Origin: Myxococcaceae bacterium
Lineage (GTDB): Bacteria > Myxococcota > Myxococcia > Myxococcales > Myxococcaceae
Assembly (NCBI GenBank): GCA_016793725.1
Contig: JAEUJP010000136.1
Location: 1 to 53,567 of the forward strand
Length of the DNA: 53,567 nt
Reading direction: 5' to 3'
Under the pieces are notes generated by a model that was given only the letters and a program-made list of their open reading frames with translations, did no database searches and was not told the origin of the DNA. Shown in pieces: positions 33,539 to 42,839 of the stretch (position 1 is its first letter; every line of letters starts with the position of its first letter). Position numbers and translations under genes: made by a program.

Positions 33539-36500
33539 TCAGTACGGCAGACGCATCATCTTGCCGCCGGTGCTGTTGTGAATGACGGTGACTCCTGCGT
33601 CGTTCACGAACACGTACGGGTAGAGCGCGCCGCCGGTGACCGAGGGGTGGGCGATGGGCGCGCTCCAGGTGGCGCCGTCGAACTTCCACAGTGAGGGCCC
33701 GACGGTGGCGTTGCGCGACAAGAGCCACGCGGTGCCGCGGTGGTTGGTGCCTGCGGCCAGGTAGTGCGGCATCGAGGTCGGCTCGAGGAGCAGAACCTTC
33801 GGCTCCCAGCCACCGTCGGCCGACGGCCAGGTGCGCGCCCACAGCTCGTTGTTGTTCGAGCAGCCGATGGCGAGCACCTGGCTCGGGCTCACGTCGAGGA
33901 GCTGCAGGTCAGACTGGCACGCCGTGTTCATCGCCGCCGGCCCGCTGAGCAGCTCGTTCGGGTGCCAGGTGCCCGTCGCGGCCTCCCACCGTGCGACACG
34001 AATGCCGGCGGTCGCGACGAGCGCCCCGTTCCACATCACGAAGGCGTCGCCGTTGTCGCGCACGATGGCCACGCTCGAGTTGACGTAGCCGCCTCCGAGC
34101 CAGGTCGGAGCGCCGACCACGCCCGTCGTCTTGTCGATGATGCTCGCCCACATGCCGTTGGGCGTGCGACCCCACGCGATGACGCCGGTGCCGTCGGAGC
34201 CGTACGCGGCGGTGGGCAGGTCGCTCTCGGCGCCGCCTCCGTCGGTGGCCGGCAGCGCCGACGCCGGGGTGAGCTGCAGCGTGCCCGGGATGCGCTGCGC
34301 GTAACGGTTCGTCCAGTCGTTGAAGCCGAAGGGCACCTGCCACGTGACGATGCCGCGGCCGCCGGGCCCGAGCGCGACGCGGTCGTTGCGGCCACCGTCA
34401 GAGAGGTTGCCTTCGACGCCGAGCCAGCCGGCGTCGCGCGTCCACACCTGGGCGCGCAGCTGCAGCTGCTTGAAGTACGTGTGCATCACGGTGTCGACGC
34501 CGTCGCTCGCGAAGCCGTTGCGGAACAGCTGATTCGCCGAGAACGTCTCGAGCGTCTTGGCCCGGCTCCAGCCGAAGCCAGGCGTGTAGATGTTGCCCCA
34601 CAGCGTGTTCTGGGAGTTCGAGCTGCTCGCCACCAGCGTGCCGTCGGCGAAGCCGGCGACGCGGTTGTCGTGCGAGTCGGCAAAACGAATTTCGGCGCCG
34701 ACCTCGTCGGCCGTGCGGAACTGGAAGCGGTACGGCACCCCGAGCTCGCGCAACGGCGCGCCGCCGTCGACCGAGACCCTCACGTACTGCGTGAGGTTGA
34801 CCTCGTACTCCATGCCCGGCGTCGGCTGGCGGTCGTTGTACGGAGTCCAGTACAGCCAGTCGCGCGTGACCCCGGCGTCCCACTGGCCCGGGATGTCGCC
34901 CGCGAGGTCGGCGCGCTCGAACGTGATCTGATTCGCCTGGTACATCGGCGCGAGCACGTTCGAGAAGCGAATCGCGACGCCCGCGTCAGCGGCCACGGTC
35001 TGGCCCCAGACGGGGAAGGTCTCGAGCACGTACGGCACCTGGGCGCCGCTCTCGACCTGCAGGCGCAGAACGCCGGTCATCAGGCCGTAGTTCTTGACCT
35101 CGAACCCGTAACGGCCGCTGACAGGGAACTTGAGCGCGAACTTCGCCGGCCCCGTGTGAAAGGGCAGCCAGTCGGTGACGACCTGGTCGGGCCACGTCAT
35201 GCGCACATCGCCGCCCTGCTGGCTGCCTGCGTCGAGCCGCGAGAAGGTGAACGTCGCGAGCTGGCCGGCGTTCACGTCGAGGCTGTAGCGCGGGTACGGC
35301 ATCATCGCAGAGAGGGGGTACTGCACGTCCCACGGAACTCCGATGGGCGTGGCGCCCGGGTCGGTGACGACGTCGCTGACGAAGAACGTGACGGTCTGGG
35401 TGGCGCCGGGGCTCACGCGCACCTTGGCCGAGCCCTTCTTGCCGAAGTCGGTGCTGTACGCGACGAAGTAGAGGTCTTGGTTGCCGGGAATGATGAGCTC
35501 TTGCTCTGCGCCGGCGGCGAGCAGCGTCTCGGCCATGAACGCCGGCGGCGAGTCGTTGGCGATGCTGCACACGCCGAAGTCGTTCGGGCAGTTGCTCGTG
35601 CCGCGCACCCAGCACTCGAACGGGCTGTCGCAGACCATGTCGAGGTTCAGGTCGTAGCAGCAGCGCGTGCGGGCCTTGCCGGTGTCGGGCACGCAGTCGC
35701 CGTTCCACCACGAGAAGTGGCCGACCTCGCCGCGCAACACCTTCTGCTGCGGGTCGTTCGCGGCCAGTGCGACGGTGCCGGCGCCCTCTTCGACCCACGC
35801 GCCAGTGGCCTCGTCGAGGCTCCAGAGGGGAATCGACTCGCCGACCTGAATGACGCCCCCGTCGATGTTCTTGCCGACGAAGATGGGAATTTCAATCTGC
35901 GCCCGCGTGCCCGGCTTCAGGTTCAGCGCCTCGCCGTTCTGCGTGAGCGTGTACTCGACGGTGCCCATGCTGACGATGGGGCTGGTCGTGCCGCTCGACG
36001 TCGTACCTTCGTACCGGCCCGGGAACGCCTCGGGAGAGACGCTCACGTCGAGCGGCGAGAGCGTGACGTCGACCGGGCCCGTGACTGCGGCGCCCGACGC
36101 ATCGACCAGCGCGTTCGGAGGCAGCGTCAGCTTCGCGCCGGCGGTGCCCGTCAGCGTGCCGCCGAGCTCGGCCTGCGCCATCTGCACCGCGCCCGCGCGC
36201 GGCAACATCGTCACCTCGAGCTGCGGCGCCGTCACCGCCGTCGGCACCGTCACGACCTTCACCTGGCTCGCGTAGCCTTCTTTCGTGAACGACACGCGCG
36301 AGACCACGCCGGCGCCGAGCGTGAGCGTGGCTTCACCGGTCGCGCCCGTGGTCGCCGTCGCCGTGCCGCCGAGATCTTTGAGCACGACCCCTTGCAGCCG
36401 CGCGTTGCCGCTGCTGCGCACGCGCACCTTCAGCGGCGACTGCTGCGTGGCGGCCGGGCCGGCGTTGACGGTGAGCGTGCGCGTCGTGGTCGCGCTGCCG

Positions 36501-36877
36501 CCGCGGCCGTCGCTGACCGTCAACGTGACCGTGACGCTCGCGGCCTTCGCGTAGACGTGCGCCTGCTTCGCGGTGCCCCCGCGGGTGCCGTCGCCGAACT
36601 GCCAGCTGAACGTGAGCGCGTCGCCGTCGGGGTCGCTCGAGGCCGTGGCGTCGAAGAGCACCGGCTCGTGCGCCGTTGCCGTCATCGGCGCCGTGAAGCT
36701 CGCGACGGGGTTCGTGTTCGGGCCCGTGCTGCCGCCCGCCACGCTGCCGCCTGCCACGTTGCCGCCCGCCGTGCTGCCGCCAGCCGTGGCAGAACCGCCG
36801 CCCGTGCCCGACGGGTCGGGCGACTTCGAGCAGGCTGCGACGATGAGAGCGAGCGAGACGACCCGGGCAGTGCGCAT
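33539..36877 (-). CDS. Large PKD-domain lipoprotein
   Basis: This 1112-aa lipoprotein has a lipobox IVAAC. A short low-complexity spacer made of AGGSTAGGN-type repeats follows. A PKD domain (about 50-135) comes next: PVASFTAPMTATAHEPVLF, then DPDGDALTFSWQFGDG and VTLTVSDGRGG. Beyond it lie a carboxypeptidase-regulatory-like segment (about 145-215), a ZU5-like beta segment and then a long C-terminal half (about 780-1112) with repeated strand and GVIAWG- or GIVTWQ-like elements, possibly a beta-propeller. I chose the ATG at 36877 because it gives the lipoprotein signal. It is a surface-exposed adhesin-like or sensory protein; no catalytic motif is visible. Confidence 0.75.
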   Translation of the reverse strand: MRTARVVSLALIVAACSKSPDPSGTGGGSATAGGSTAGGNVAGGSVAGGSTGPNTNPVASFTAPMTATAHEPVLFDATASSDPDGDALTFSWQFGDGTRGGTAKQAHVYAKAASVTVTLTVSDGRGGSATTTRTLTVNAGPAATQQSPLKVRVRSSGNARLQGVVLKDLGGTATATTGATGEATLTLGAGVVSRVSFTKEGYASQVKVVTVPTAVTAPQLEVTMLPRAGAVQMAQAELGGTLTGTAGAKLTLPPNALVDASGAAVTGPVDVTLSPLDVSVSPEAFPGRYEGTTSSGTTSPIVSMGTVEYTLTQNGEALNLKPGTRAQIEIPIFVGKNIDGGVIQVGESIPLWSLDEATGAWVEEGAGTVALAANDPQQKVLRGEVGHFSWWNGDCVPDTGKARTRCCYDLNLDMVCDSPFECWVRGTSNCPNDFGVCSIANDSPPAFMAETLLAAGAEQELIIPGNQDLYFVAYSTDFGKKGSAKVRVSPGATQTVTFFVSDVVTDPGATPIGVPWDVQYPLSAMMPYPRYSLDVNAGQLATFTFSRLDAGSQQGGDVRMTWPDQVVTDWLPFHTGPAKFALKFPVSGRYGFEVKNYGLMTGVLRLQVESGAQVPYVLETFPVWGQTVAADAGVAIRFSNVLAPMYQANQITFERADLAGDIPGQWDAGVTRDWLYWTPYNDRQPTPGMEYEVNLTQYVRVSVDGGAPLRELGVPYRFQFRTADEVGAEIRFADSHDNRVAGFADGTLVASSSNSQNTLWGNIYTPGFGWSRAKTLETFSANQLFRNGFASDGVDTVMHTYFKQLQLRAQVWTRDAGWLGVEGNLSDGGRNDRVALGPGGRGIVTWQVPFGFNDWTNRYAQRIPGTLQLTPASALPATDGGGAESDLPTAAYGSDGTGVIAWGRTPNGMWASIIDKTTGVVGAPTWLGGGYVNSSVAIVRDNGDAFVMWNGALVATAGIRVARWEAATGTWHPNELLSGPAAMNTACQSDLQLLDVSPSQVLAIGCSNNNELWARTWPSADGGWEPKVLLLEPTSMPHYLAAGTNHRGTAWLLSRNATVGPSLWKFDGATWSAPIAHPSVTGGALYPYVFVNDAGVTVIHNSTGGKMMRLPY

Positions 36878-36900
36878 TCGCACCGCTCTAGCAGCATTTG

Positions 36901-37728
36901 CTACTTGCCGTTCACGAGCTGGCGAAAGAGCCCCAGCGCGGTCGAGCCGAGCACGTCGCCGAGCCCAATCTTCCCGGGCACCACCGGCGGCGACCAGCTC
37001 GCGGGTATCTGACCGTCGACGAACAGCGACTTCGCCTCGGCGAAGGTGAAGCACAACACGCCGTCGCTGCGCTTGTGACCGAACACCTGCAGCACCGCGT
37101 TCATCTCGGCGAGCTGCGTGATGCGGCCCCGCAGGCCGGGGCTCTCTCTCGCGAATTGATCAGCCGCGTCGGCGAGGTCTTTCGCCGTCAGCGTCTCGCC
37201 GTCTTTGCTGAACGAGCACAAGAGGTCGAACCGCTCGGGGTGCACGCCGTCTTGCCGAATGCCCGTGCTGCCGGTGTGGTCGAGGTTCGAGCCGTTCAGC
37301 TTGAACAGGTTGAACGAGCCCGCGATGTCGTCGGTGCCGTCGGCGCCCTTCGTGAGCACCTTGGTGACGAGCGAGCTCGGCCCCAGCTGGCTGAGCGCAC
37401 GCTCGAGGTCGGGAATCTTCACGGTGCCGTCTTTTTCGACCTTCAGCATGCCCGCGTTGAACATGCCGGCGAGCGCCGGGCAGGGAATCTTCTTCGACAG
37501 CGCCGCCTTCTCGTCGGGCGTGAACGGGCTCTCGACCTGCGTGGGCGAGGTGTAGCCGCGGCGAGCGCCTTCGAGGTCGGCGCCGCGCGGCGCTTTCGGG
37601 TCATTGAACTGCGACGCGGGCGGCTTCGCGGCAGGCGTCTCGGTCGCGACTGGCGCCTTCGGCGGTGCGGCGGGAGTCGGGAAGGCGGCGGAGGAACCGG
37701 GGGGGCCTTCGGGGCGCAAGGTCTTCAT
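36901..37728 (-). CDS. Probable heme-thiolate peroxidase (peroxidase family 2)
   Basis: This 275-aa protein has a Pro/Ala-rich N-terminus (1-60) with no signal peptide. The core matches the peroxidase family 2 (chloroperoxidase and unspecific peroxygenase) outline. It has PCPALAGMFNAGML at 82-95, where C83 would be the axial heme thiolate (family P-C-P-A-L-N-x-L-A-N-H-G). LDHTGSTGIRQD at 149-160 is in the place of E-H-D-x-S-x-x-R-x-D. FTFAEAKSLFVDGQIPASW at 227-245 is like the family's C-terminal E-R-L-P-x-G-W segment. The catalytic Glu of the E-H-D motif is Asp here. Such enzymes oxidise or halogenate organics with H2O2 and are mostly fungal. It is not clearly in an operon. The assignment rests on motif memory only. 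Confidence 0.55.
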   Translation of the reverse strand: MKTLRPEGPPGSSAAFPTPAAPPKAPVATETPAAKPPASQFNDPKAPRGADLEGARRGYTSPTQVESPFTPDEKAALSKKIPCPALAGMFNAGMLKVEKDGTVKIPDLERALSQLGPSSLVTKVLTKGADGTDDIAGSFNLFKLNGSNLDHTGSTGIRQDGVHPERFDLLCSFSKDGETLTAKDLADAADQFARESPGLRGRITQLAEMNAVLQVFGHKRSDGVLCFTFAEAKSLFVDGQIPASWSPPVVPGKIGLGDVLGSTALGLFRQLVNGK

Positions 37729-37803
37729 GGCCGCGCACCATAGCCCACACCGGCGCTCGGCCCATCACGCCGGCCCCAGGCCCGGGACACTTCGCGCCAC
37801 CCG

Positions 37804-38877
37804 TCAGCGCGAGTACTCGTAGATGCCGGGGTAGCCCGACGAGAAGAACGTCGTCAGCTGCGACGCCGTCACCGTGATGGTGCCGCTCGTCGAGAGCGGG
37901 TCTGCGAGCAGGTACCCGCCGCTCGACGTCTTGCCGAGCACCGCGACCGCGTGCGGGCCGGGGTCGCTGAAGTTGAGGTACTTGCCTTGCGCGTTCAGCG
38001 CCGAGCCCCAGGCCGGCCACGGGCCCCCGGCCGCGACCGCGAAGTGCCCGCGCTGGAAGATGCCGTCGAGCGCCGAGACCTGCGTGCCGCGCCAGGTGCC
38101 AGCAGGCGCACCGTAGAAGCGGAAGGCCGCGTCGAGCTGCGAGATGTTCATCGGCTGCGACCACGAGCTGTTCCACCCGAGCGCGAGGTCGCGAATGCGG
38201 TCGATGGCGCCGAGCGCCTCCGTGGGCGACGGGTGCGGCACGAGCCCGAGCGCGCCGAGCACCATGAGCCCGCTCGTCGGCACGCAGTCGCTGTAGCCGT
38301 ACGGCGCGCCGCCCGACGTGAACGCCGTCGGGCCCCACTGGTTCACGAAGAACGTGTTGGCCTCGGCGATGGTGTCGAGCTGCGGCGTCGCATCGGTGCT
38401 GCAGCGGTCGTCGGTGCCATCGGGCATGACGGAACAACCCGAGGCGCACGTCTCGGTGACGAGCACGCCGTTCGAGCACTTGAGCCGCGAGCGACCGTCG
38501 GCGCTGCAATTGAAGACCGTGTAGCCAGCGAAGTCGCCGCAGCCCGAGCTGGTGAGCTTCAGCCACGCGCCGTGCGCCCAGCCGGCGATGCCCTGGTGTC
38601 GCACGCGGTAGAAGCCGTTGCTGGGCGTGCTTCGCTCGAGGGTGGTGACGCGCGCGCCGGCCGGCATCACGCGCAGCACGGTCGATGAGGTCGAGGCTTG
38701 CGAGCGCAGGTTGAGCGCGTCGGTGGTCTCGAGCGTCGAGCCGATGGCGACGTTGCCGGTCAGGGCGTCGGCGCCGGTGACGGGCTCGTCGGCGGCCGGC
38801 GCGGCCACCTCGAGCTCCGCGGTTCCACAGGCGAGGCACAGCGAGACAGCGGCGAGCAGGCAGGTTTGTGTTCTCAT
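37804..38877 (-). CDS. SH3b plus C39-like cysteine peptidase lipoprotein
   Basis: This 357-aa lipoprotein has a lipobox SLCLAC (Cys17). Residues about 48-108 are a bacterial SH3 domain (TDALNLRSQASTSSTVLRVM ... GWAHGAWL), which usually binds peptidoglycan or other cell-wall polymers. Six cysteines between 113 and 159 form a small disulfide-rich bridge. Residues about 165-357 have the C39-like fold: Cys198 in DCVPTSGLMVLG, His309 in PGPHAVAVLG and Asp326 in YLLADPLS complete a catalytic triad. The likely role is an extracellular or periplasmic wall-bound peptidase. Confidence 0.8.
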   Translation of the reverse strand: MRTQTCLLAAVSLCLACGTAELEVAAPAADEPVTGADALTGNVAIGSTLETTDALNLRSQASTSSTVLRVMPAGARVTTLERSTPSNGFYRVRHQGIAGWAHGAWLKLTSSGCGDFAGYTVFNCSADGRSRLKCSNGVLVTETCASGCSVMPDGTDDRCSTDATPQLDTIAEANTFFVNQWGPTAFTSGGAPYGYSDCVPTSGLMVLGALGLVPHPSPTEALGAIDRIRDLALGWNSSWSQPMNISQLDAAFRFYGAPAGTWRGTQVSALDGIFQRGHFAVAAGGPWPAWGSALNAQGKYLNFSDPGPHAVAVLGKTSSGGYLLADPLSTSGTITVTASQLTTFFSSGYPGIYEYSR

Positions 38878-39099
38878 GCCGCTGCAGACGAAACGAGCCG
38901 GCCAACTTCCAATGCGGTCGTTCAGGCCACGTCTCGCCCGAAGGAGCACGAGAACGGAATGGCGACGAGGCGCTCGCCGACCGCGAGCGCTCGCTCGCCC
39001 GCGTAGAGCAGCACTCCGAATCGAAGCACCATGGAACCGACGACTACGTAACAACCGAACGCGCCTCGGCCGCGCCGCCACCGACGACGTCGACGCGCA

Positions 39100-39870
39100 C
39101 TACGACGCGGCCGGCTGAACCGGCTGCTTCGCCGGCTCGGCCTGCTTCGCCTTCCACGCGCGCCAGTCTTTGTCGGTGCCGAGCGCACGGTCCCACAGCG
39201 CGAAGAACGCGCCGAAGCAGCCGCGGTTGAACTCGTGGTGGTACGCGTGCCGGCTCGCCCAGGGGCTCCACGGCACCGCGTACCCCGAGTGCGCATCGAC
39301 CGTCTCGAGCATGCGCAAGAAGAACCACACCAGCACCGTGAACGGGTGCGCGCCGAGCAGCACCGGCCCCGCGAAGCTCGTGATGAAGTTGCCGAGGTCT
39401 TCGAGCGTGTTGCTGTACTCGGCCGACAGCCCGCGCACGTACCGGAAGTCGTGGTGCAGCCGATGAATGCGGCGAAACCAGAACGGCCGATGCAGGGTTC
39501 GGTGCAGCCAATAAAACGTCGTGTCGGTGACGAGCGCGAAGACGGGCAGCTGCCACGCCACCGTCCACCACGCGGGCAGCGGCGCGCTGAAGTCGACGCC
39601 GCGCAACGTCAGCGCCCCGTACACCACGAACGCCGCGCCGCCGAAGCTCAGCGTGCTCACGATGGCCCGCCCGTACAGCTTCTTCATCAGCGCCTCAGAG
39701 GGCGGCGTGCCGTTCGCCACCCGCCACTTCGCCCACACACCAGCGCGGTGCATCGCCTGGAACACGGCGTACGTGCCCCAGTAGCTGACGACGTGAACGG
39801 TGAAGAGCGCGGGCACGAACCACGCCCAGCCCGGGCCCGACGAGGTCAATCGGCTCCACAGCGAATCCAC
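39100..39870 (-). CDS. Sterol desaturase / fatty acid hydroxylase family protein
   Basis: This 256-aa integral membrane protein (GTG start) has about four hydrophobic helices. It carries the di-iron histidine clusters of the superfamily: H123-x3-H127 (HRTLH), H136-x2-H139-H140 (HRLHH), H194, and H208-x2-H211-H212 (HAYHH). The family hydroxylates or desaturates sterols, carotenoids or fatty acids at the membrane using O2. The last about 25 residues are polar and Lys/Ala/Pro-rich. It is divergent from the alternative complex III operon, with 68 bases between. The substrate is not evident; C4-methylsterol oxidase-type chemistry is one option, since some myxobacteria make sterols. Confidence 0.9.
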   Translation of the reverse strand: MDSLWSRLTSSGPGWAWFVPALFTVHVVSYWGTYAVFQAMHRAGVWAKWRVANGTPPSEALMKKLYGRAIVSTLSFGGAAFVVYGALTLRGVDFSAPLPAWWTVAWQLPVFALVTDTTFYWLHRTLHRPFWFRRIHRLHHDFRYVRGLSAEYSNTLEDLGNFITSFAGPVLLGAHPFTVLVWFFLRMLETVDAHSGYAVPWSPWASRHAYHHEFNRGCFGAFFALWDRALGTDKDWRAWKAKQAEPAKQPVQPAAS

Positions 39871-39882
39871 ACGGCTGACCGT

Positions 39883-39897
39883 AACTGAAAATCAGTT
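39883..39897. promoter_or_regulatory. Short inverted repeat in the divergent promoter region
   Basis: AACTGA-AAA-TCAGTT is a perfect 6-base inverted repeat in the 68-base gap between the desaturase-family gene (starts 39870, minus) and actB (starts 39939, plus). It is relatively AT-rich for this genome and well placed for an operator or a promoter element; nothing shows which. Confidence 0.4.
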
Positions 39898-39938
39898 GCA
39901 GCGAAGCCCATCAGGCGGCGAAATCTTGGGCGCTGCCC

Positions 39939-42839
39939 ATGGCGACCCCCGACGAAGGTTCTGATCACCTCGACGAGCCGGGTCGCCGCGACTTCTTGAA
40001 GCTGCTCGGCGCCACCGCCGCCCTCGCAGGCTGCGAGCGCCGCGCCGCCGAGCACCTGCCGCCCGAGACCCTCGTGGCGGGCAAGACCCTGCGCTACGCG
40101 ACCTCGATCACGCTCGGCGGCGTCGGCACCCCGCTGCTGGTCACCGCGCGCGACGGCCGGCCCGTGAAGGTCGACGGCCACCCCGAGCACCCGCTCGTGC
40201 GCGGCGGCAGCGGGCCCATCGAGCAGGCCGAGCTGCTGCGCCTCTACGACCCACAGCGCGCGAGAGCGCTGAAGCGCAACGGTCAGCCCACCTCGCTGCG
40301 CGAGCTCTTCGACGAGGTCTCGGCGCTCGTGAAGAAGCTCTCGGCGAAAGACGGCGGCCGCGGCGTGCGCTTCTTCACCGAGCCGTCGGGCTCGCCGCTG
40401 CTCGGCACGCTCAAGGCCCGCATTCTCGAGCAGCTGCCGAACGCCCGCTTCGTCGCGTGGTCGCCGCTCGCTCCGCAGGCGCGCTACGACGGCGCCCGCC
40501 TCGCGTTCGGCCGCCCCCTCGAGCCGCTCTATGACCTCGACAAGGCGCGCGTCGTCGCTTCGTTCGACCACGACTTTCTTTCGCCCCTCGGCGCGAACCT
40601 CGGCGCCGCCCGCGGCTGGGCGAACCGCCGCACGCCCGGCCCCGACATGGCACGGCTCTACGCCGTCGAGCCTTCGCTCACCCTCACCGGCGCTTCGGCT
40701 GACCACCGCCTGCGGGTGAAGGGCACCGAGGTCGAGGTCGTGCTGCGTGGCCTCGCCGCCGCCGTCGCGCGCATGCGGCCCGCGCTCAAGCCGCTCGCCG
40801 CGAACGCCCCGAAGCTCGACGCCACCCGCGACAAGTGGGTCACCGCGCTCGCGCGCGACCTGGTCGCCGCCGGCCGAGAGGCGCTCGTCACCGTCGGCGA
40901 TCGCCAGCCCCCCGTCGTGCACGCGCTCGCTCACGCCCTCACCGCCGAGCTCGGCGCCCTCGGCCACTGCGTGCAGCTCGTCTCGCCCGCGCACGCCGAG
41001 CCGAACGTCGGCCCGCAGCCGCTGAAGGCCCTGGCCGACGAGCTCGCCTCGGGCAGCGTCGACCTGCTCGTCGTCACCGCGCCGAACCCGGCGTACAGCA
41101 CCTACACGAACATCGACCTCGCCGGCCTGATGAAGCGGTCGAAGACCCTCTACCTCGGGCCCTACGAAGACGAGACCGCCGCGGTGAGCCAGTGGTTCGT
41201 GCCCCAGCGCCACGCCCTCGAGGCGTGGGGCGACGCGCGCGCCCTCGACGGCAGCGTGCTGCTGCAGCAGCCCCTCGTCGAGCCGCTGCACCCCGACGCC
41301 CTCAGCGAAGCGCAGCTCTTCGCCGCGTTCGTCGGCGAAGGCGAGCGCAAGCCGCTCGACGTGCTCGAAGAGAGCTGGGCGAGACGCCAGGGCGTCGACG
41401 CCGGCGACCCCGTGCAGCGCGCGACGTTTTCACTCGCGTTCGCCGGTTGGGTTCAAGCCGGCGCCGTGCCGAACAGCGCGTCGCCGTTCGAGACGCCGCC
41501 CATCGACCTGAACGCCATCGCCGCCGTACCGCCCGGCACGCCCATCGCCGGCCTCGAGCTCGCCCTCGCGCGTGACGCCAAGGTGCACGACGGCCGCTTC
41601 GCGAACTGCGCGTGGCTCCAGGAGCTGCCCGACCCCATCACCAAGCTCGTCTGGGACAACGCGGCCCTCATCTCGCCCGCGACCGCGAAGAAGCTCGGCC
41701 TCGACGTCGGCGTGCCGGGCGAAGCCTCGTGGTCGAGCGGCGCGCCGCGCGTGCGGTTGACCGTGACGGGCCCGCGTGGGTGGGCCGGCACCCTCGAGGC
41801 GCCCGTCTTCGCCCTGCCCGGTCACGCCGACGACAGCATCACACTGCCGCTCGGCTACGGGCGCGAGGGCGCCGGCGAGCAGGTGGCGCACGGCGTCGGC
41901 GTGTCTGCCTACGCGCTGCGGCACTCGCAGCAGCCGTGGTTCTGCGCGGTCGAGGTGGCCCCCGTCGCCGGCCGTCACCCGCTCGTCACCACCCAGCAGC
42001 ACGGGAAGATGGAGGGCCGCGAGCTCGCCCTCGAGACGGCCGTCGCCGAGCTCCCCGGCGTGCGCGAGCGGCTCGCACACCTGAACGGCCCGCAGCCGAC
42101 GCTGCTCCCGGTTCTCGAGGCGACGCCGGGCGTTTACCGCTGGGGCATGGCCATCGACCTGAACCGCTGCACCGGCTGCAGCGCCTGCGTCACCGCGTGC
42201 CAGGCCGAGAACAACATTCCCGTCGTCGGCAAAGACGGTGTGCACCAGAACCGCGAGATGTTCTGGCTGCGCGTCGACCGGTACTTCACCGGCTCGCTCG
42301 ACGAGCCAGAGTCGGTGCTCTCGCAGCCGGTGACGTGCCAGCACTGTGAGAACGCGCCCTGCGAGCACGTGTGCCCCGTGTCGGCGACCACACACGGCGA
42401 CGAAGGCGTGAACACCGTCGCCTACCACCGGTGCATCGGCGCCCGGCACTGCAGTAACAACTGCCCGTACCAGGTGCGGCGCTTCAACCACCTCGACTAC
42501 CAGCGCGACCTGAAGCCCATCGAACGGCTGGCGTCGAACCCCCACGTCACCGTGCGAGGCCAGCGCGTGATGGAAAAGTGCACCTTCTGCGTGCAGCGCA
42601 TCGAGCGCGCGCGCGTCGAGGCCGCAGGGCGGAAGCTCGCCGACGGCGCAGTGGTGACCGCGTGCCAGCAGGCCTGCCCGACGCAGGCCATCACGTTCGG
42701 CTCGCTGCACGACGCGCGCACCGAGGTCTCGAAGAAGCACGCCGACCCGAGGCGCTACGAGCTCTTGCATGGCCTCGGCACACGGCCGAAGAACGCCTAC
42801 CTGGTGAAGGTGCGCAACCCGAACCCCGAGCTCGCGTGA
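39939..42839 (+). CDS. actB: Alternative complex III subunit ActB (molybdopterin-fold plus Fe-S)
   Basis: This 966-aa protein begins with a Tat signal (R16-R17-DFLK) and a lipobox-like LAGC (Cys32). The N-terminal two thirds have the fold wording of molybdopterin oxidoreductases (about 50-620) but, as in other ActB proteins, no obvious cofactor Cys or Ser. From about 735 to 930 a ferredoxin-type subunit is fused, with cysteine clusters CTGCSACVTAC, CQHCENAPCEHVC, CIGARHCSNNC and CTFC plus CQQACP, enough for four Fe-S centres. It is the periplasmic module of quinol:electron-carrier oxidoreductase and passes electrons from quinol towards cytochrome oxidase. Its stop overlaps actC (GTGA). Confidence 0.92.
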   Translation: MATPDEGSDHLDEPGRRDFLKLLGATAALAGCERRAAEHLPPETLVAGKTLRYATSITLGGVGTPLLVTARDGRPVKVDGHPEHPLVRGGSGPIEQAELLRLYDPQRARALKRNGQPTSLRELFDEVSALVKKLSAKDGGRGVRFFTEPSGSPLLGTLKARILEQLPNARFVAWSPLAPQARYDGARLAFGRPLEPLYDLDKARVVASFDHDFLSPLGANLGAARGWANRRTPGPDMARLYAVEPSLTLTGASADHRLRVKGTEVEVVLRGLAAAVARMRPALKPLAANAPKLDATRDKWVTALARDLVAAGREALVTVGDRQPPVVHALAHALTAELGALGHCVQLVSPAHAEPNVGPQPLKALADELASGSVDLLVVTAPNPAYSTYTNIDLAGLMKRSKTLYLGPYEDETAAVSQWFVPQRHALEAWGDARALDGSVLLQQPLVEPLHPDALSEAQLFAAFVGEGERKPLDVLEESWARRQGVDAGDPVQRATFSLAFAGWVQAGAVPNSASPFETPPIDLNAIAAVPPGTPIAGLELALARDAKVHDGRFANCAWLQELPDPITKLVWDNAALISPATAKKLGLDVGVPGEASWSSGAPRVRLTVTGPRGWAGTLEAPVFALPGHADDSITLPLGYGREGAGEQVAHGVGVSAYALRHSQQPWFCAVEVAPVAGRHPLVTTQQHGKMEGRELALETAVAELPGVRERLAHLNGPQPTLLPVLEATPGVYRWGMAIDLNRCTGCSACVTACQAENNIPVVGKDGVHQNREMFWLRVDRYFTGSLDEPESVLSQPVTCQHCENAPCEHVCPVSATTHGDEGVNTVAYHRCIGARHCSNNCPYQVRRFNHLDYQRDLKPIERLASNPHVTVRGQRVMEKCTFCVQRIERARVEAAGRKLADGAVVTACQQACPTQAITFGSLHDARTEVSKKHADPRRYELLHGLGTRPKNAYLVKVRNPNPELA

